Position numbers and translations under genes: made by a program
The notes under the pieces: model-generated
The model's database searches: none
Seen by the model: only the letters and a program-made list of their open reading frames with translations
What the model was told of the DNA's origin: nothing
DNA from: Colwellia sp.
Lineage (GTDB): Bacteria > Pseudomonadota > Gammaproteobacteria > Enterobacterales > Alteromonadaceae
DNA length: 64,000 nt
Reading direction: 5' to 3'
Assembly: GCA_002733765.1 (NCBI GenBank)
Contig: NVWU01000018.1
Span: 32,294 to 96,293, forward strand
Shown here: positions 36,515 through 44,972 of the stretch, in pieces
Layout of the letters: each line of letters opens with the position of its first letter
How positions within the stretch are numbered: position 1 is the first letter of the stretch

Positions 36515-36544
36515 GAATAGCGAGTTATCAATAACTCGCTATTC
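36515..36544 (+). terminator. Intrinsic terminator/hairpin after the PspA-like gene
   Basis: GAATAGCGAGTTAT at 36515-36528 pairs perfectly (14 bp) with 36531-36544 across a two-base loop, then CTTTATT-like sequence follows. It sits inside the apparent gene run, so it may partly uncouple the DUF2491 gene from the PspA gene. Confidence 0.8.
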
Positions 36545-36596
36545 TTTATTCCCAACGATTAATTCAGTGCTGTTTATTCGAAAATTGAGATAAATA

Positions 36597-37238
36597 ATGA
36601 GTTTTTTAAAAAAAATTTTTAACAAAGAAACACAAACACAACGTAAGTTAACTCACGTTAACCAACTTTTAGTGGGTGATATTATTGTCTTGACGGATAG
36701 TTTTGCTTTACCTAAAGCATTACAAGGGCAACAGTTTCAAGTGACCGCAGTTAATAGCTATGAATACGAACAAAACACACAGACTGAATGGGCTTTACAA
36801 GGTAATGATGAACTAGCGATATTTTTATCCTTAGAAATTGATGATAGCACTGAGCTAAAATTTTCATTGAAAGTCGAGCATGATGATATTGAAACGTTAT
36901 TCAATTTAGATAACTTCTCTCAAATATTTGATGAACCAGGACAAGCATTTTTAAATCGCCAACGTGATAATGAAGTCACTTCGACATGGAGTAGTGAACA
37001 ATATCAACAAAGTATTTTTGCAAAGGTTGGTTACTTTCATCGAAAAGATCATCGCAGTGAAGATCTTTCATCCTATGAAGGGAAAGATTGTGGCGAACAA
37101 TTTGAACTATATACCTTATATAACGAAGATCAGAGTAAAGGCTTAGATGTCGAAGTCTGGCAAGATGGTGATACCGATGTATTTTTAACCTTATTCAGGC
37201 CATTGACCGATATTATTGATATGTACCCCGCGAGTTAG
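36597..37238 (+). CDS. yjfK: YjfK family protein (DUF2491)
   Basis: A 213-residue soluble protein matching the DUF2491/YjfK type: LLVGDIIVLTDSFALPKALQGQQFQV near the N-terminus, then RKDHRSEDLSSYEGKDCGEQFELYTLYN, and the end VFLTLFRPLTDIIDMYPAS. Function is unknown. It starts about 50 bases after the terminator-like hairpin and 15 bases before the next small gene. The order YjfI, YjfJ, YjfK matches E. coli, while YjfL (DUF350) here is encoded separately upstream. Confidence 0.85.
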   Translation: MSFLKKIFNKETQTQRKLTHVNQLLVGDIIVLTDSFALPKALQGQQFQVTAVNSYEYEQNTQTEWALQGNDELAIFLSLEIDDSTELKFSLKVEHDDIETLFNLDNFSQIFDEPGQAFLNRQRDNEVTSTWSSEQYQQSIFAKVGYFHRKDHRSEDLSSYEGKDCGEQFELYTLYNEDQSKGLDVEVWQDGDTDVFLTLFRPLTDIIDMYPAS

Positions 37239-37253
37239 GAACTAGGAAATAAT

Positions 37254-37619
37254 ATGACAAAAGCGAACACCTCGGCTGTCACGACCGCAAAAGATAGAAA
37301 AATTCCTGATAAATGGCAATCTTCAGTAAAAGCGATAAAAGCAGTACAAGTTGCTTTTGATATGGATGAAAAAATTCAGCTATCTATTCGAAAACAAGCG
37401 CTAGATGCTGGCCTTAGTCCTTCCGATCAAATACGTGATATTTTAGGGTTACCTATTAATAAACGCCCCAAACGCCCTCGTTTAACGGTAAGTTTAGCAT
37501 TAAGTGATTATCAATTATTAGCTGAAAAATACGGTTTAGAAGCTAAACAGCAGCTTGATATCAAAAGAAGATTAATGGAAGAACTTATCGAATATGTAAA
37601 CATAATTGATATCAAATAA
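37254..37619 (+). CDS. Small conserved-looking protein, possible DNA-binding (hypothetical)
   Basis: A 121-residue basic protein, 15 bases downstream of the DUF2491 gene. It contains KAVQVAFDMDEKIQLSIRKQALDAGLSPSDQIRDIL and, after RPKRPR, LTVSLALSDYQLLAEKYGL. The strand-helix pattern of both stretches is compatible with ribbon-helix-helix-like folds, which would make it a candidate regulator of the cluster and of the palindromes upstream. This is a suggestion from pattern only; no family was recognised. Confidence 0.5.
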   Translation: MTKANTSAVTTAKDRKIPDKWQSSVKAIKAVQVAFDMDEKIQLSIRKQALDAGLSPSDQIRDILGLPINKRPKRPRLTVSLALSDYQLLAEKYGLEAKQQLDIKRRLMEELIEYVNIIDIK

Positions 37620-37705
37620 ACAACTTTACATTGATTTTGTAAAAGTAAACGTATATGTGTCATACTCTTGTTAGACATGAAAAACACAACTCTAGGGATA
37701 TAATT

Positions 37706-37981
37706 ATGTTAAAACAAAAGTCACTTATAAAAAACATGCTCGCTATCAGCTTTGCATTAGGTTTAACAGCTTGTGCAAACACTGAAAGCTTAGATGCGAG
37801 CATTGCCAGTTTATCAAATAAAGTTGATTCGCTGTCAAGTGAAGTTTCAGCGCTTAAAACACAGCAACAATCTATCAGCGAAGATGTACAAGCTGCTAAA
37901 ATGGCATCTGAGGAAGCGGCTGAAAGCGCAGCAAAAGCGAACGAGCGCATTGACAACGTTGTTGCTTCTTATAAAAAATAA
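37706..37981 (+). CDS. Braun-type (Lpp-like) outer membrane lipoprotein
   Basis: The ATG at 37706 is taken because a lipoprotein signal with lipobox LTAC (Cys23) then follows directly; the frame from 37655 adds an unrelated leader. The 91-residue product has a mature helix with heptad spacing (SLDASIASLSNKVDSLSSEVSALKTQQQ), an alanine-rich zone and a C-terminal VVASYKK. The shape and terminal lysine match Lpp, which is joined to peptidoglycan through that lysine. An L,D-transpeptidase gene lies tail to tail five bases away. Confidence 0.82.
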   Translation: MLKQKSLIKNMLAISFALGLTACANTESLDASIASLSNKVDSLSSEVSALKTQQQSISEDVQAAKMASEEAAESAAKANERIDNVVASYKK

Positions 37982-37985
37982 ACAA

Positions 37986-38891
37986 CTACTGAGCTAACTC
38001 AATTATTAGCCCCTGTGGTTTATCAAACATAGGGGTTAATTTTTCCCACACGCTATCACTTTTACCGACAAACCTTTTTATCGCCAACGTTATTGTATTT
38101 TTTTGAGCTATATTATCAATAGTTAAAGGGGAATGAATTTCAATCACTCGTCTTCCGCCACTTTCATAAGACATTTTTATCGGTTGTTCAATAATACGCA
38201 CCTTAGTATTGAGTGGAATATTTTCAAACAACCATTTAATATCATCGTCAAACATACGGATACAACCTGAACTCGCACGCATACCGATACCAAAACGTTG
38301 ATTAGTACCATGAATTAAATATTCACTTTTTCCTAACCGTAAAGCGTATTTACCGAAGGGATTACTGGGACCTGCAGCAACTTCTTTTAACATTTCTTTA
38401 CCGTGTTCTTCAAAATAGCGCTGACGCATAGCCCTTGTAGGTCGCCATACTGGGTCTTTTCTTTTACTGCTAATATAACTCGTCGCTTTAGGTGTCTCCA
38501 AACCTTCCCTACCTATACCGACAGGAAATACATGGACTTTATTTTCTTGTGGTAAAAAATAATACAAACGTAATTCAGGCAAATTAATGACAATTCCTTC
38601 ACGTTTAACATAGGGCAATAACATGGCGCTAGGAATAATAATATCACTGTCCAGTTCAGGTAAAAAAGGGTCAATATCAGGGTTTGCTGCCATTAGTGCC
38701 AAAAAACCAATATTATACTGCTCAGCAATTTTTTGAAAATAATCACCTTTTTTAACTTTATGGCTTTGATCAACTCCTATAAGTCGAAAGTCTTTTGCGG
38801 GTAAATTATATTCTGTTGCATAAATCAAATGGCTAACAAAAAACAAAATGATGAAGGTAAAATAATTTAAAAATTTATGACTGATATTCAC
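37986..38891 (-). CDS. L,D-transpeptidase (ErfK/YbiS/YcfS family)
   Basis: A 301-residue periplasmic enzyme starting at a GTG that overlaps the CYTH gene stop (TAGTG). It has a signal peptide (about 1-25), a LysM-like wall-binding region (about 44-90), then a YkuD domain with His194 (HGTNQ) and the catalytic Cys210 in SSGCIRM. Relatives attach Lpp to the tripeptide of peptidoglycan. The Lpp-like gene converging on it from the other strand is the obvious substrate (inference). The exact E. coli orthologue (YbiS, YcfS, ErfK or YnhG) is not assigned. Confidence 0.92.
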   Translation of the reverse strand: MNISHKFLNYFTFIILFFVSHLIYATEYNLPAKDFRLIGVDQSHKVKKGDYFQKIAEQYNIGFLALMAANPDIDPFLPELDSDIIIPSAMLLPYVKREGIVINLPELRLYYFLPQENKVHVFPVGIGREGLETPKATSYISSKRKDPVWRPTRAMRQRYFEEHGKEMLKEVAAGPSNPFGKYALRLGKSEYLIHGTNQRFGIGMRASSGCIRMFDDDIKWLFENIPLNTKVRIIEQPIKMSYESGGRRVIEIHSPLTIDNIAQKNTITLAIKRFVGKSDSVWEKLTPMFDKPQGLIIELAQ

Positions 38892-39535
38892 TACGATTTA
38901 TCTCTTTGGTGATATAAAGCATAACCTCGAGCAGCTTTACTTAATTTACCTGGCTGCATTTGAACAACAGCCATTAACTGCTCCGCTAAGACAAATAATG
39001 CTTGTTCATTACCGCTAACTAGCTCTATTTCCAATTCATTGATAGCAAGCGTCTCTATATTAGGGGCGCTGCAAATTTCACCGCGATCAAGTGCTAATTC
39101 AATAACACTATTTGTTTGTGTGATTAACCAAGTGTGACGAAAAAAATCCGTATTAAAAATCACCTGCAAACTTTTCTGTAGTTTAACGACATCAACATTC
39201 ACTGGCCAAATATCTTCAGGAAATAATAATAAATCTAAGTGATTATCTTTAAGAGCGACATTATATTCCGGCCTTTGGTGCAAACAGCCAATAACTTTTC
39301 CTGCTGTTTTAACTGTTTGTTCATATTTTTGATCAACTCCTCTTATTCTCAGCCCTATATCCATTTTTCTTAAAGCTAACTCTTTATTGTCAAAATAGTT
39401 ATTATTTAACTGCTTTTTATCCAATGTGAAAGTAGTATTTTGTTTTGTTAACATTGCCGTAATCTTATCAACAACGGCATCATTATCTTCATGATTCGCT
39501 GGTATTAGGTATTTAAGTTCTATTTCTGTCGTCAT
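38891..39535 (-). CDS. CYTH-domain triphosphatase-like protein
   Basis: The ATG at 39535 places the signature EIELKYLI at residues 4-11; a TTG at 39568 is a weaker option. The 214-residue product is a CYTH tunnel-fold protein with alternating charged strands (EIELK, RKMDIGLRIRG, EQTVKTAG, ALDRGEICS, ELEIELVSG). Enterobacterial YgiF adds a C-terminal CHAD domain, which is absent here. Relatives hydrolyse inorganic triphosphate. In E. coli ygiF lies next to ygiM and glnE; both are also near here, with the yjf-like cluster inserted. Confidence 0.85.
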   Translation of the reverse strand: MTTEIELKYLIPANHEDNDAVVDKITAMLTKQNTTFTLDKKQLNNNYFDNKELALRKMDIGLRIRGVDQKYEQTVKTAGKVIGCLHQRPEYNVALKDNHLDLLLFPEDIWPVNVDVVKLQKSLQVIFNTDFFRHTWLITQTNSVIELALDRGEICSAPNIETLAINELEIELVSGNEQALFVLAEQLMAVVQMQPGKLSKAARGYALYHQRDKS

Positions 39536-39679
39536 TTTAGTAGGCTTCAATTTTATTACGTGATTCAATCACTAACAGCATACACTCTGTTAGGCTAGAT
39601 ACTCAATCTTAACTTGCTATCAAAGCGCCAAACACATAATATCTGAGTTTAAATAGTTTATTTATTCAGTGGTTGTTTC

Positions 39680-40312
39680 ATGAAATTTTGTTCTCAGGTA
39701 GTAAAACAAAAAATTAAGCAAATATTTATCAGCTTTTCCATTTTACTTTGTGTTGTTATATCTGCCCAAGCAGAAGAAACTAGTTCATCAAAAAATAAAC
39801 AAGGTTTTATTTCTGATGATTTATCGATATATATGCACACTGGTCCTGGGACCAATTATCGCATATTAGGCACTATTAATGCGGGTTCAGAGATAAAAAT
39901 AACAGGGAAATCTGAAAAAGGTTATAGTGAGATTATTGATAATAAAAATCGCAACACTTGGATAGAAACAAAATACCTCACCACTAAACCTGGTTTACGT
40001 TTCGTTGTTGCAGAGCTGAATGGCAAAATAGCCAGCAGTAGTGATTACACTAATCAGCTTGATGGTGAAGTTAATCAATTAAGAAGTTCTGTCGAAATAC
40101 TGACTAAAGAGAAAAATAAACTGTTAACTCAATTAAAACAAGTTGAACGACAACTAAAAACCACCACAAGCAAAGTAAAAGATCAAGATACTAAAATTCT
40201 CACGCAACGCTTTTATAATGGCGCGATAGTATTAAGTGTGGGCTTATTATTGGGTTTGATTTTACCTAGATTTTTTGCCCGTCGTAAAAGTTCAATGGAG
40301 AGTTGGAGCTAA
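39680..40312 (+). CDS. ygiM: YgiM family SH3-domain protein (TIGR04211)
   Basis: A 210-residue protein with a signal peptide (cleavage near AQAEE) and an SH3b domain at about 38-95 (DDLSIYMHTGPGTNYRILGTINAGSEIKITG). A coiled coil at about 125-172 and a C-terminal membrane helix (about 178-197) followed by a basic tail (RRKSSMES) complete it. It is presumably anchored in the inner membrane with the SH3 domain in the periplasm. The role is unknown. In E. coli ygiM is directly followed by cca, but here cca is 18.7 kb away. Confidence 0.9.
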   Translation: MKFCSQVVKQKIKQIFISFSILLCVVISAQAEETSSSKNKQGFISDDLSIYMHTGPGTNYRILGTINAGSEIKITGKSEKGYSEIIDNKNRNTWIETKYLTTKPGLRFVVAELNGKIASSSDYTNQLDGEVNQLRSSVEILTKEKNKLLTQLKQVERQLKTTTSKVKDQDTKILTQRFYNGAIVLSVGLLLGLILPRFFARRKSSMESWS

Positions 40313-40463
40313 TCGCCCTCGTGAGTACGAGCACAATTAGTAAAATCGCTTATTCTTCTCGTTTAAAAAATTAAATGTGGCTTAAAAGTGTAATAGCTAA
40401 ACTTTAACCTTTTACCATAGTGCTGTGAACAAAATGATGAGAGCTAGTTGGGATGATAACTTT

Positions 40464-40513
40464 AGGGCTGAGATTATATTAGGCTAAAAATCAATCAAAG
40501 TATAATCTGCCCT
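40464..40513 (+). repeat. Hairpin in the leader of the pse operon
   Basis: AGGGC at 40464-40468 and AGATTATA at 40471-40478 pair with TATAATCT at 40501-40508 and GCCCT at 40509-40513, leaving a two-base bulge and a 22-base loop. It lies 48 bases before the pseB start. No T-run follows, so it is either a folded leader or an operator. Confidence 0.6.
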
Positions 40514-40561
40514 GAGTATAACTACAGTATGAATACAATATAATTAATTTTAGGTAAAAGA

Positions 40562-41575
40562 ATGTTAAATAATAAAACGGTTTTAATTACCGGCGGTACA
40601 GGCTCTTTTGGTAAAAAATTCATAGAAACTATCTTAAATAGATACCAAGATGTAAAGAAGATAATTATTTATTCTCGTGATGAGCTTAAACAATCCATTA
40701 TTAAACAAAAATATCCTAATTATGATTACCCTCAATTACGTTTTTTTATTGGTGATGTTCGTGATAAAGAACGTTTGACACAAGCTTGTGAAGGGGTAGA
40801 CGTCATTATCCATGCAGCGGCGATTAAACAGGTTGATACCGCCGAATATAATCCAACAGAGTGTATCCGTACTAATGTCGATGGTGCAGAAAATGTCATT
40901 CATGCTGCCTTAGCGTGTGGTGTCAAAGATGTTGTGGCACTTTCTACCGATAAAGCCTGTGCACCGATCAATTTATATGGCGCAACAAAGTTAACTTCTG
41001 ATAAGTTATTTGCAGCAGCTAATAATATTCGCGGCTCTAAAGATATCCGTTTTAGTATTGTGCGTTACGGTAATGTTATGGGTTCTCGCGGCTCAGTTAT
41101 TCCTTTTTTCATTGAAAAGAAAAAAGAAGGAGTTTTACCCATTACTCATGAAGATATGACTCGATTTAATATTTCACTTCAAGATGGTGTTAACTTAGTT
41201 ATGTTTGCTATTGGTCATCATTTAGGCGGTGAAATTTTTATTCCTAAAATTCCATCATATAAAATTATGGATATTGCCATTGCAATCGCACCTGAATGTA
41301 AAACACGTGTTGTAGGGATTCGTCCAGGTGAAAAACTTCATGAAGAAATGATCACCGATACTGACTCTCTTAACACCATAGACCTTGGTGTTTATTATGC
41401 TATTTTACCATCAGTTTCTTTTACTTATACTCAAGATGAATATTTAGCACACCATAAAGCAACAAAAGTTCCTTTTGGTTTTAAATATAATTCTGGTACA
41501 AATACTGAGTGGGAAACTATTGATTCTTTGCGTAGCTTAATAAAAGAACATGTAGACCCTAACTTCTCTGTATAA
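40562..41575 (+). CDS. pseB: UDP-N-acetylglucosamine 4,6-dehydratase (inverting)
   Basis: A 337-residue SDR enzyme, first step of pseudaminic acid synthesis: it dehydrates and inverts UDP-GlcNAc at C5. The NAD(P)-binding motif is TGGTGSFG at residues 10-17, and the catalytic STDKACAPINLYGATK carries the Asp-Lys pair and Tyr of the inverting dehydratases. It opens the run pseB-C-F-GH-I with spacings of about 20 bases or less, clearly one operon. It is shorter than the membrane-bound FlaA1-type retaining homologues, which supports PseB. Confidence 0.94.
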   Translation: MLNNKTVLITGGTGSFGKKFIETILNRYQDVKKIIIYSRDELKQSIIKQKYPNYDYPQLRFFIGDVRDKERLTQACEGVDVIIHAAAIKQVDTAEYNPTECIRTNVDGAENVIHAALACGVKDVVALSTDKACAPINLYGATKLTSDKLFAAANNIRGSKDIRFSIVRYGNVMGSRGSVIPFFIEKKKEGVLPITHEDMTRFNISLQDGVNLVMFAIGHHLGGEIFIPKIPSYKIMDIAIAIAPECKTRVVGIRPGEKLHEEMITDTDSLNTIDLGVYYAILPSVSFTYTQDEYLAHHKATKVPFGFKYNSGTNTEWETIDSLRSLIKEHVDPNFSV

Positions 41576-41593
41576 ATACTTAAAGTAATTAAA

Positions 41594-42760
41594 ATGATTC
41601 CATACGGTAAACAAGACATTACTCAACAAGATATTAATGCGGTTATTAATGTTTTACAGTCTGATTTTTTAACTCAAGGGCCGCAAGTACCTCTATTTGA
41701 AAAAGAGATTAAAGATACTGTAAATGCAGATTATGCTTTGGCGGTTAATTCAGCCACATCTGCTTTGCATATTGCTTGTTTAGCATTAGGTGTTGGTAAA
41801 GGAGATGTTGTTTGGACAACTCCAATAACCTTTGTTGCCTCTGCAAACTGCGCATTATATTGTGATGCAGATATTGACTTTGTTGATATTAATGCCCAAA
41901 CATATAACTTATGTGCAGATAAGCTAGAACAAAAATTAAGGCATGCCAAAGTAAATAATTTAGCCCTACCTAAAGTGGTTATTCCTGTGCATTTATGTGG
42001 TCAACCATGTGAAATGGAAAAAATTCATATATTAGGAAGGAAATATGGTTTTTCCATTATTGAAGATGCTTCACACGCTATTGGTGGAAAATACAAAGGC
42101 CGGCCAATAGGTAATTGTGAATATAGCGATATAACTGTTTTTAGTTTTCATCCAGTAAAAATAGTGACTACTGCTGAAGGTGGTGTAGCTACCACTAATT
42201 GCAAAAAATTAGCTCAAAAAATGGATTTATTTCGTAGTCACGGTGTAACTCGCGATGAATCATTAATGACAACAGATGCTGAAAATCATGGTTCTTGGTA
42301 TTACCAGCAAGTCGAATTAGGTTTTAACTACCGAATGACAGAAATGCAAGCAGCTCTCGGCGTTAGTCAAATGTCACGTTTGCATGACTTTGTTGCAAAG
42401 CGGAATGAACTAGCAACACGATACGATAAATTATTAATAGATCTACCATTGATCACGCCATTACAAATTACTGATTCGTACTCTGGTCGTCATTTATATG
42501 TTATCCGTTTGAAACTAAGTAATATAGAATTATCCCATCAACAAGTGTTTAATAAATTAAGAGAGCAAGGCATTGGTGTAAACTTGCATTATATTCCTGT
42601 ACATACTCAACCTTATTATCAAAATTTAGGTTTTAAAGAGGGTCAATTTCAAGAATCTGAAAGGTATTATCAAGATGCTATAAGTATTCCATTATTTCAT
42701 CTGATGACTGATGAGCAACAAAATAAAGTAGTTAATACCCTCACCAAAATACTGACTTAA
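41594..42760 (+). CDS. pseC: UDP-4-amino-4,6-dideoxy-N-acetyl-L-altrosamine transaminase
   Basis: A 388-residue PLP-dependent aminotransferase of the DegT/DnrJ/EryC1 type. The PLP lysine is Lys189 in FSFHPVKIVTTAEGG. The SATSALHIACLALG phosphate-binding region and IIEDASHAIGG are also present. It aminates the PseB product. It starts 18 bases after pseB. Downstream neighbours complete the pathway. Confidence 0.94.
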   Translation: MIPYGKQDITQQDINAVINVLQSDFLTQGPQVPLFEKEIKDTVNADYALAVNSATSALHIACLALGVGKGDVVWTTPITFVASANCALYCDADIDFVDINAQTYNLCADKLEQKLRHAKVNNLALPKVVIPVHLCGQPCEMEKIHILGRKYGFSIIEDASHAIGGKYKGRPIGNCEYSDITVFSFHPVKIVTTAEGGVATTNCKKLAQKMDLFRSHGVTRDESLMTTDAENHGSWYYQQVELGFNYRMTEMQAALGVSQMSRLHDFVAKRNELATRYDKLLIDLPLITPLQITDSYSGRHLYVIRLKLSNIELSHQQVFNKLREQGIGVNLHYIPVHTQPYYQNLGFKEGQFQESERYYQDAISIPLFHLMTDEQQNKVVNTLTKILT

Positions 42761-42765
42761 GCCAT

Positions 42766-43446
42766 ATGAATATTGCAATCATTCCTGCCCGAGGCGGTAG
42801 TAAAAGAATCCCTAGAAAAAACATCAAAGTGTTTCATAACAAACCAATGATTGCCTACTCTATTGAAGCAGCAAAAATATCAGGTTGTTTTGATAAAATT
42901 ATTGTTTCTACTGACGATGCTGAAATAGCTGAGGTTGCCAAACAATACGGCGCAGAAGTTCCGTTTATTCGTCCAGCAAATATTTCTGATGATTTTGCTA
43001 CCACACTTGATGTAATGCAACACGCAGTAAATTGGTGTCAACAGCAACAATGGTCGATTGACAAGGTATGTTGTATTTATGCAACAGCGCCTTTTATATT
43101 ACCCGAATATATTCAGAAAGGTTTAGCTGAGTTGTCAGTCGATAGTGTTCAATATGCCTTTAGTGCAACGACCTTTCCTTTTCCCATTCAGCGTGCCATT
43201 ACTTTAAATAAAAATGGCTTTATCCGCATGCTATCGCCTGAGCATATCAATACTCGTTCTCAAGACTTAGTTGAAGCTTATCACGATGCAGGGCAATTTT
43301 ATTGGGGAAGAGCAAGTGCTTTTATGGAAAAAAAGGCTATATTTGATAAGCATTCAAAAATGGTTATCATTCCAAGGAAACGCGTGCAAGACATTGACAC
43401 TTATGAAGACTGGGAGCTAGCTGAAGCTCTTTTTTCAGTTTTATAA
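42766..43446 (+). CDS. pseF: Pseudaminic acid cytidylyltransferase
   Basis: A 226-residue CMP-sugar synthetase with the signature IPARGGSKRIPRKNIK and the following STDDAEIAEVAKQYGAEVPFIRP. It activates pseudaminic acid with CTP for transfer to a glycan. It begins five bases after the pseC stop, in the order C-F-G seen in several Gram-negative bacteria. The similar NeuA would be paired with NeuBC; here all neighbours are Pse-type. Confidence 0.93.
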   Translation: MNIAIIPARGGSKRIPRKNIKVFHNKPMIAYSIEAAKISGCFDKIIVSTDDAEIAEVAKQYGAEVPFIRPANISDDFATTLDVMQHAVNWCQQQQWSIDKVCCIYATAPFILPEYIQKGLAELSVDSVQYAFSATTFPFPIQRAITLNKNGFIRMLSPEHINTRSQDLVEAYHDAGQFYWGRASAFMEKKAIFDKHSKMVIIPRKRVQDIDTYEDWELAEALFSVL

Positions 43447-43453
43447 ATAATAT

Positions 43454-44965
43454 ATGAATATAGTAATTAGAGCGGACTCTTCAATTCATATTGGCACTGG
43501 CCATACAATGCGCTGCTTGGTTTTAGCCCGTGAGTTAAGAAAAAATCAGCATAGTGTTTCTTTCGCAATCCGAGTACAAGAAGGTGATTCGGTTGGCTAT
43601 ATTGAAGACCAAGGGTTTATTGTTCATAAACTGCCCTCCTCAAAAGTAAATGTAAAACCAATGAATAGCTTAGACTATTCTGCATGGCTTCAGGTCCCTT
43701 GGCTTTTGGATGCTGAACAGTTTATTGAAAAAATAAATAAAGTAGACCTAGTTGTAACTGATCATTATGCGTTGGACTATAAATGGCAAAAAAAAGTAAA
43801 AAGTGAATTAGACTGTAAAATATTTGCGATTGATGATCTTGTTCGTCACCATGATGCAGATTTAATTTTAGATCAAACTTTAATGCGAAGCTCTGATGAA
43901 TATAAGTCATGTAATGCTAATATTCTAACAGGATGTGATTTTGCCTTGCTTAACCCTCTGTTCTCACATAAAAGAGAATTTACTCTAGAAAATAAAGCCT
44001 TACCACATGCACATAAACTTCTAATTTCTCTAGGTGGAATTGATAAAGATAATGTGACATTAGCTGTTTTACATGCATTGTCTCAAGGATTAGCGTCAAA
44101 GCCTAAAGTCACAGTGCTATTAAGTAGAAAGGCCCCTCATTACGAGCAAGTGAAACTTTTTTGTTCTCAAAACAATGGTTGGATTAAGCATATTGACTTT
44201 GTGAATGATATGGCAGAACTTATGTTAGCACACTCAATTTCAATTGGTGCGCCGGGAACCACAAGTTGGGAGAGAGCCTGTTTAGGTATTCCAAGTATCA
44301 TTATACCTTTGGCAGAAAATCAACTTACAATTTCTAAAAACTTAGTTAAAGCAAGAGCTGCTATTTTAGTTAATCGTCAAGATATTACGAAAAATCTTAT
44401 AAAATCATATTTAAAACTAATCAAAAAATGGAGTGAATTTCGTCAAAACAACCTGAAAATCTGTGATGGTCTTGGTGTTTATAGGGTGGTAGAAAGCATA
44501 AATAACTTATTGTTAAGTGAAAAGAATAAATTAGTCATAAGATCTGCTTCATTTGAAGATATACAACAAATATATGACTGGCAGTGTCATCCGGACACGC
44601 GAAGATATGCTTTAATAAATCAAGCGCCTTGTTGGACAGAACATCAGACGTGGATGAAGCAAAAACTTGAGTCAGTTGAAGATTATTTTTATATTATAAA
44701 GTCATGTAAAAAAGACGAATCAGTTGGCGTTATCCGATTAGATCGAATTAAAAAAGCAGAGTATTTAGTTTCAATTTTTGTTTCTCCTGAACATTATGGT
44801 CAAGGAATAGCTAAATGGGCTTTAAGTCATATAGACAATATACATCGAAGTGTGACATTACACGCAACTGTCCTTGAAGATAATATAGCGTCACAACAGC
44901 TATTTATTTCCGCTAATTATCAGCGTGTTTCGGCCGATACTTTTGTACGTTTACCAATTATTTGA
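43454..44965 (+). CDS. pseG: Fused PseG hydrolase and PseH N-acetyltransferase
   Basis: A 503-residue two-domain protein. Residues about 1-345 are PseG, a GT-B-like UDP-sugar hydrolase with the SIHIGTGHTMRCL region (His17, the position of the catalytic His in Campylobacter PseG) and the SIGAPGTTSWERACLGIP nucleotide region. Residues about 357-503 are a GNAT acetyltransferase of the PseH type (VIRSASFEDIQQIYDWQCHPD, VSPEHYGQGIAKWALSHI). PseH acetylates the 4-amino group before PseG releases UDP, so the fusion joins two successive steps. The order is hydrolase first, acetyltransferase second. Confidence 0.92.
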   Translation: MNIVIRADSSIHIGTGHTMRCLVLARELRKNQHSVSFAIRVQEGDSVGYIEDQGFIVHKLPSSKVNVKPMNSLDYSAWLQVPWLLDAEQFIEKINKVDLVVTDHYALDYKWQKKVKSELDCKIFAIDDLVRHHDADLILDQTLMRSSDEYKSCNANILTGCDFALLNPLFSHKREFTLENKALPHAHKLLISLGGIDKDNVTLAVLHALSQGLASKPKVTVLLSRKAPHYEQVKLFCSQNNGWIKHIDFVNDMAELMLAHSISIGAPGTTSWERACLGIPSIIIPLAENQLTISKNLVKARAAILVNRQDITKNLIKSYLKLIKKWSEFRQNNLKICDGLGVYRVVESINNLLLSEKNKLVIRSASFEDIQQIYDWQCHPDTRRYALINQAPCWTEHQTWMKQKLESVEDYFYIIKSCKKDESVGVIRLDRIKKAEYLVSIFVSPEHYGQGIAKWALSHIDNIHRSVTLHATVLEDNIASQQLFISANYQRVSADTFVRLPII

Positions 44966-44972
44966 GAATATA

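Noticed and set aside
42793..42803. GGCGGTAGTAA resembling the RfaH ops element
   Set aside because: It lies inside pseF and encodes the conserved RGGSKR motif; ops elements act in untranslated leaders.
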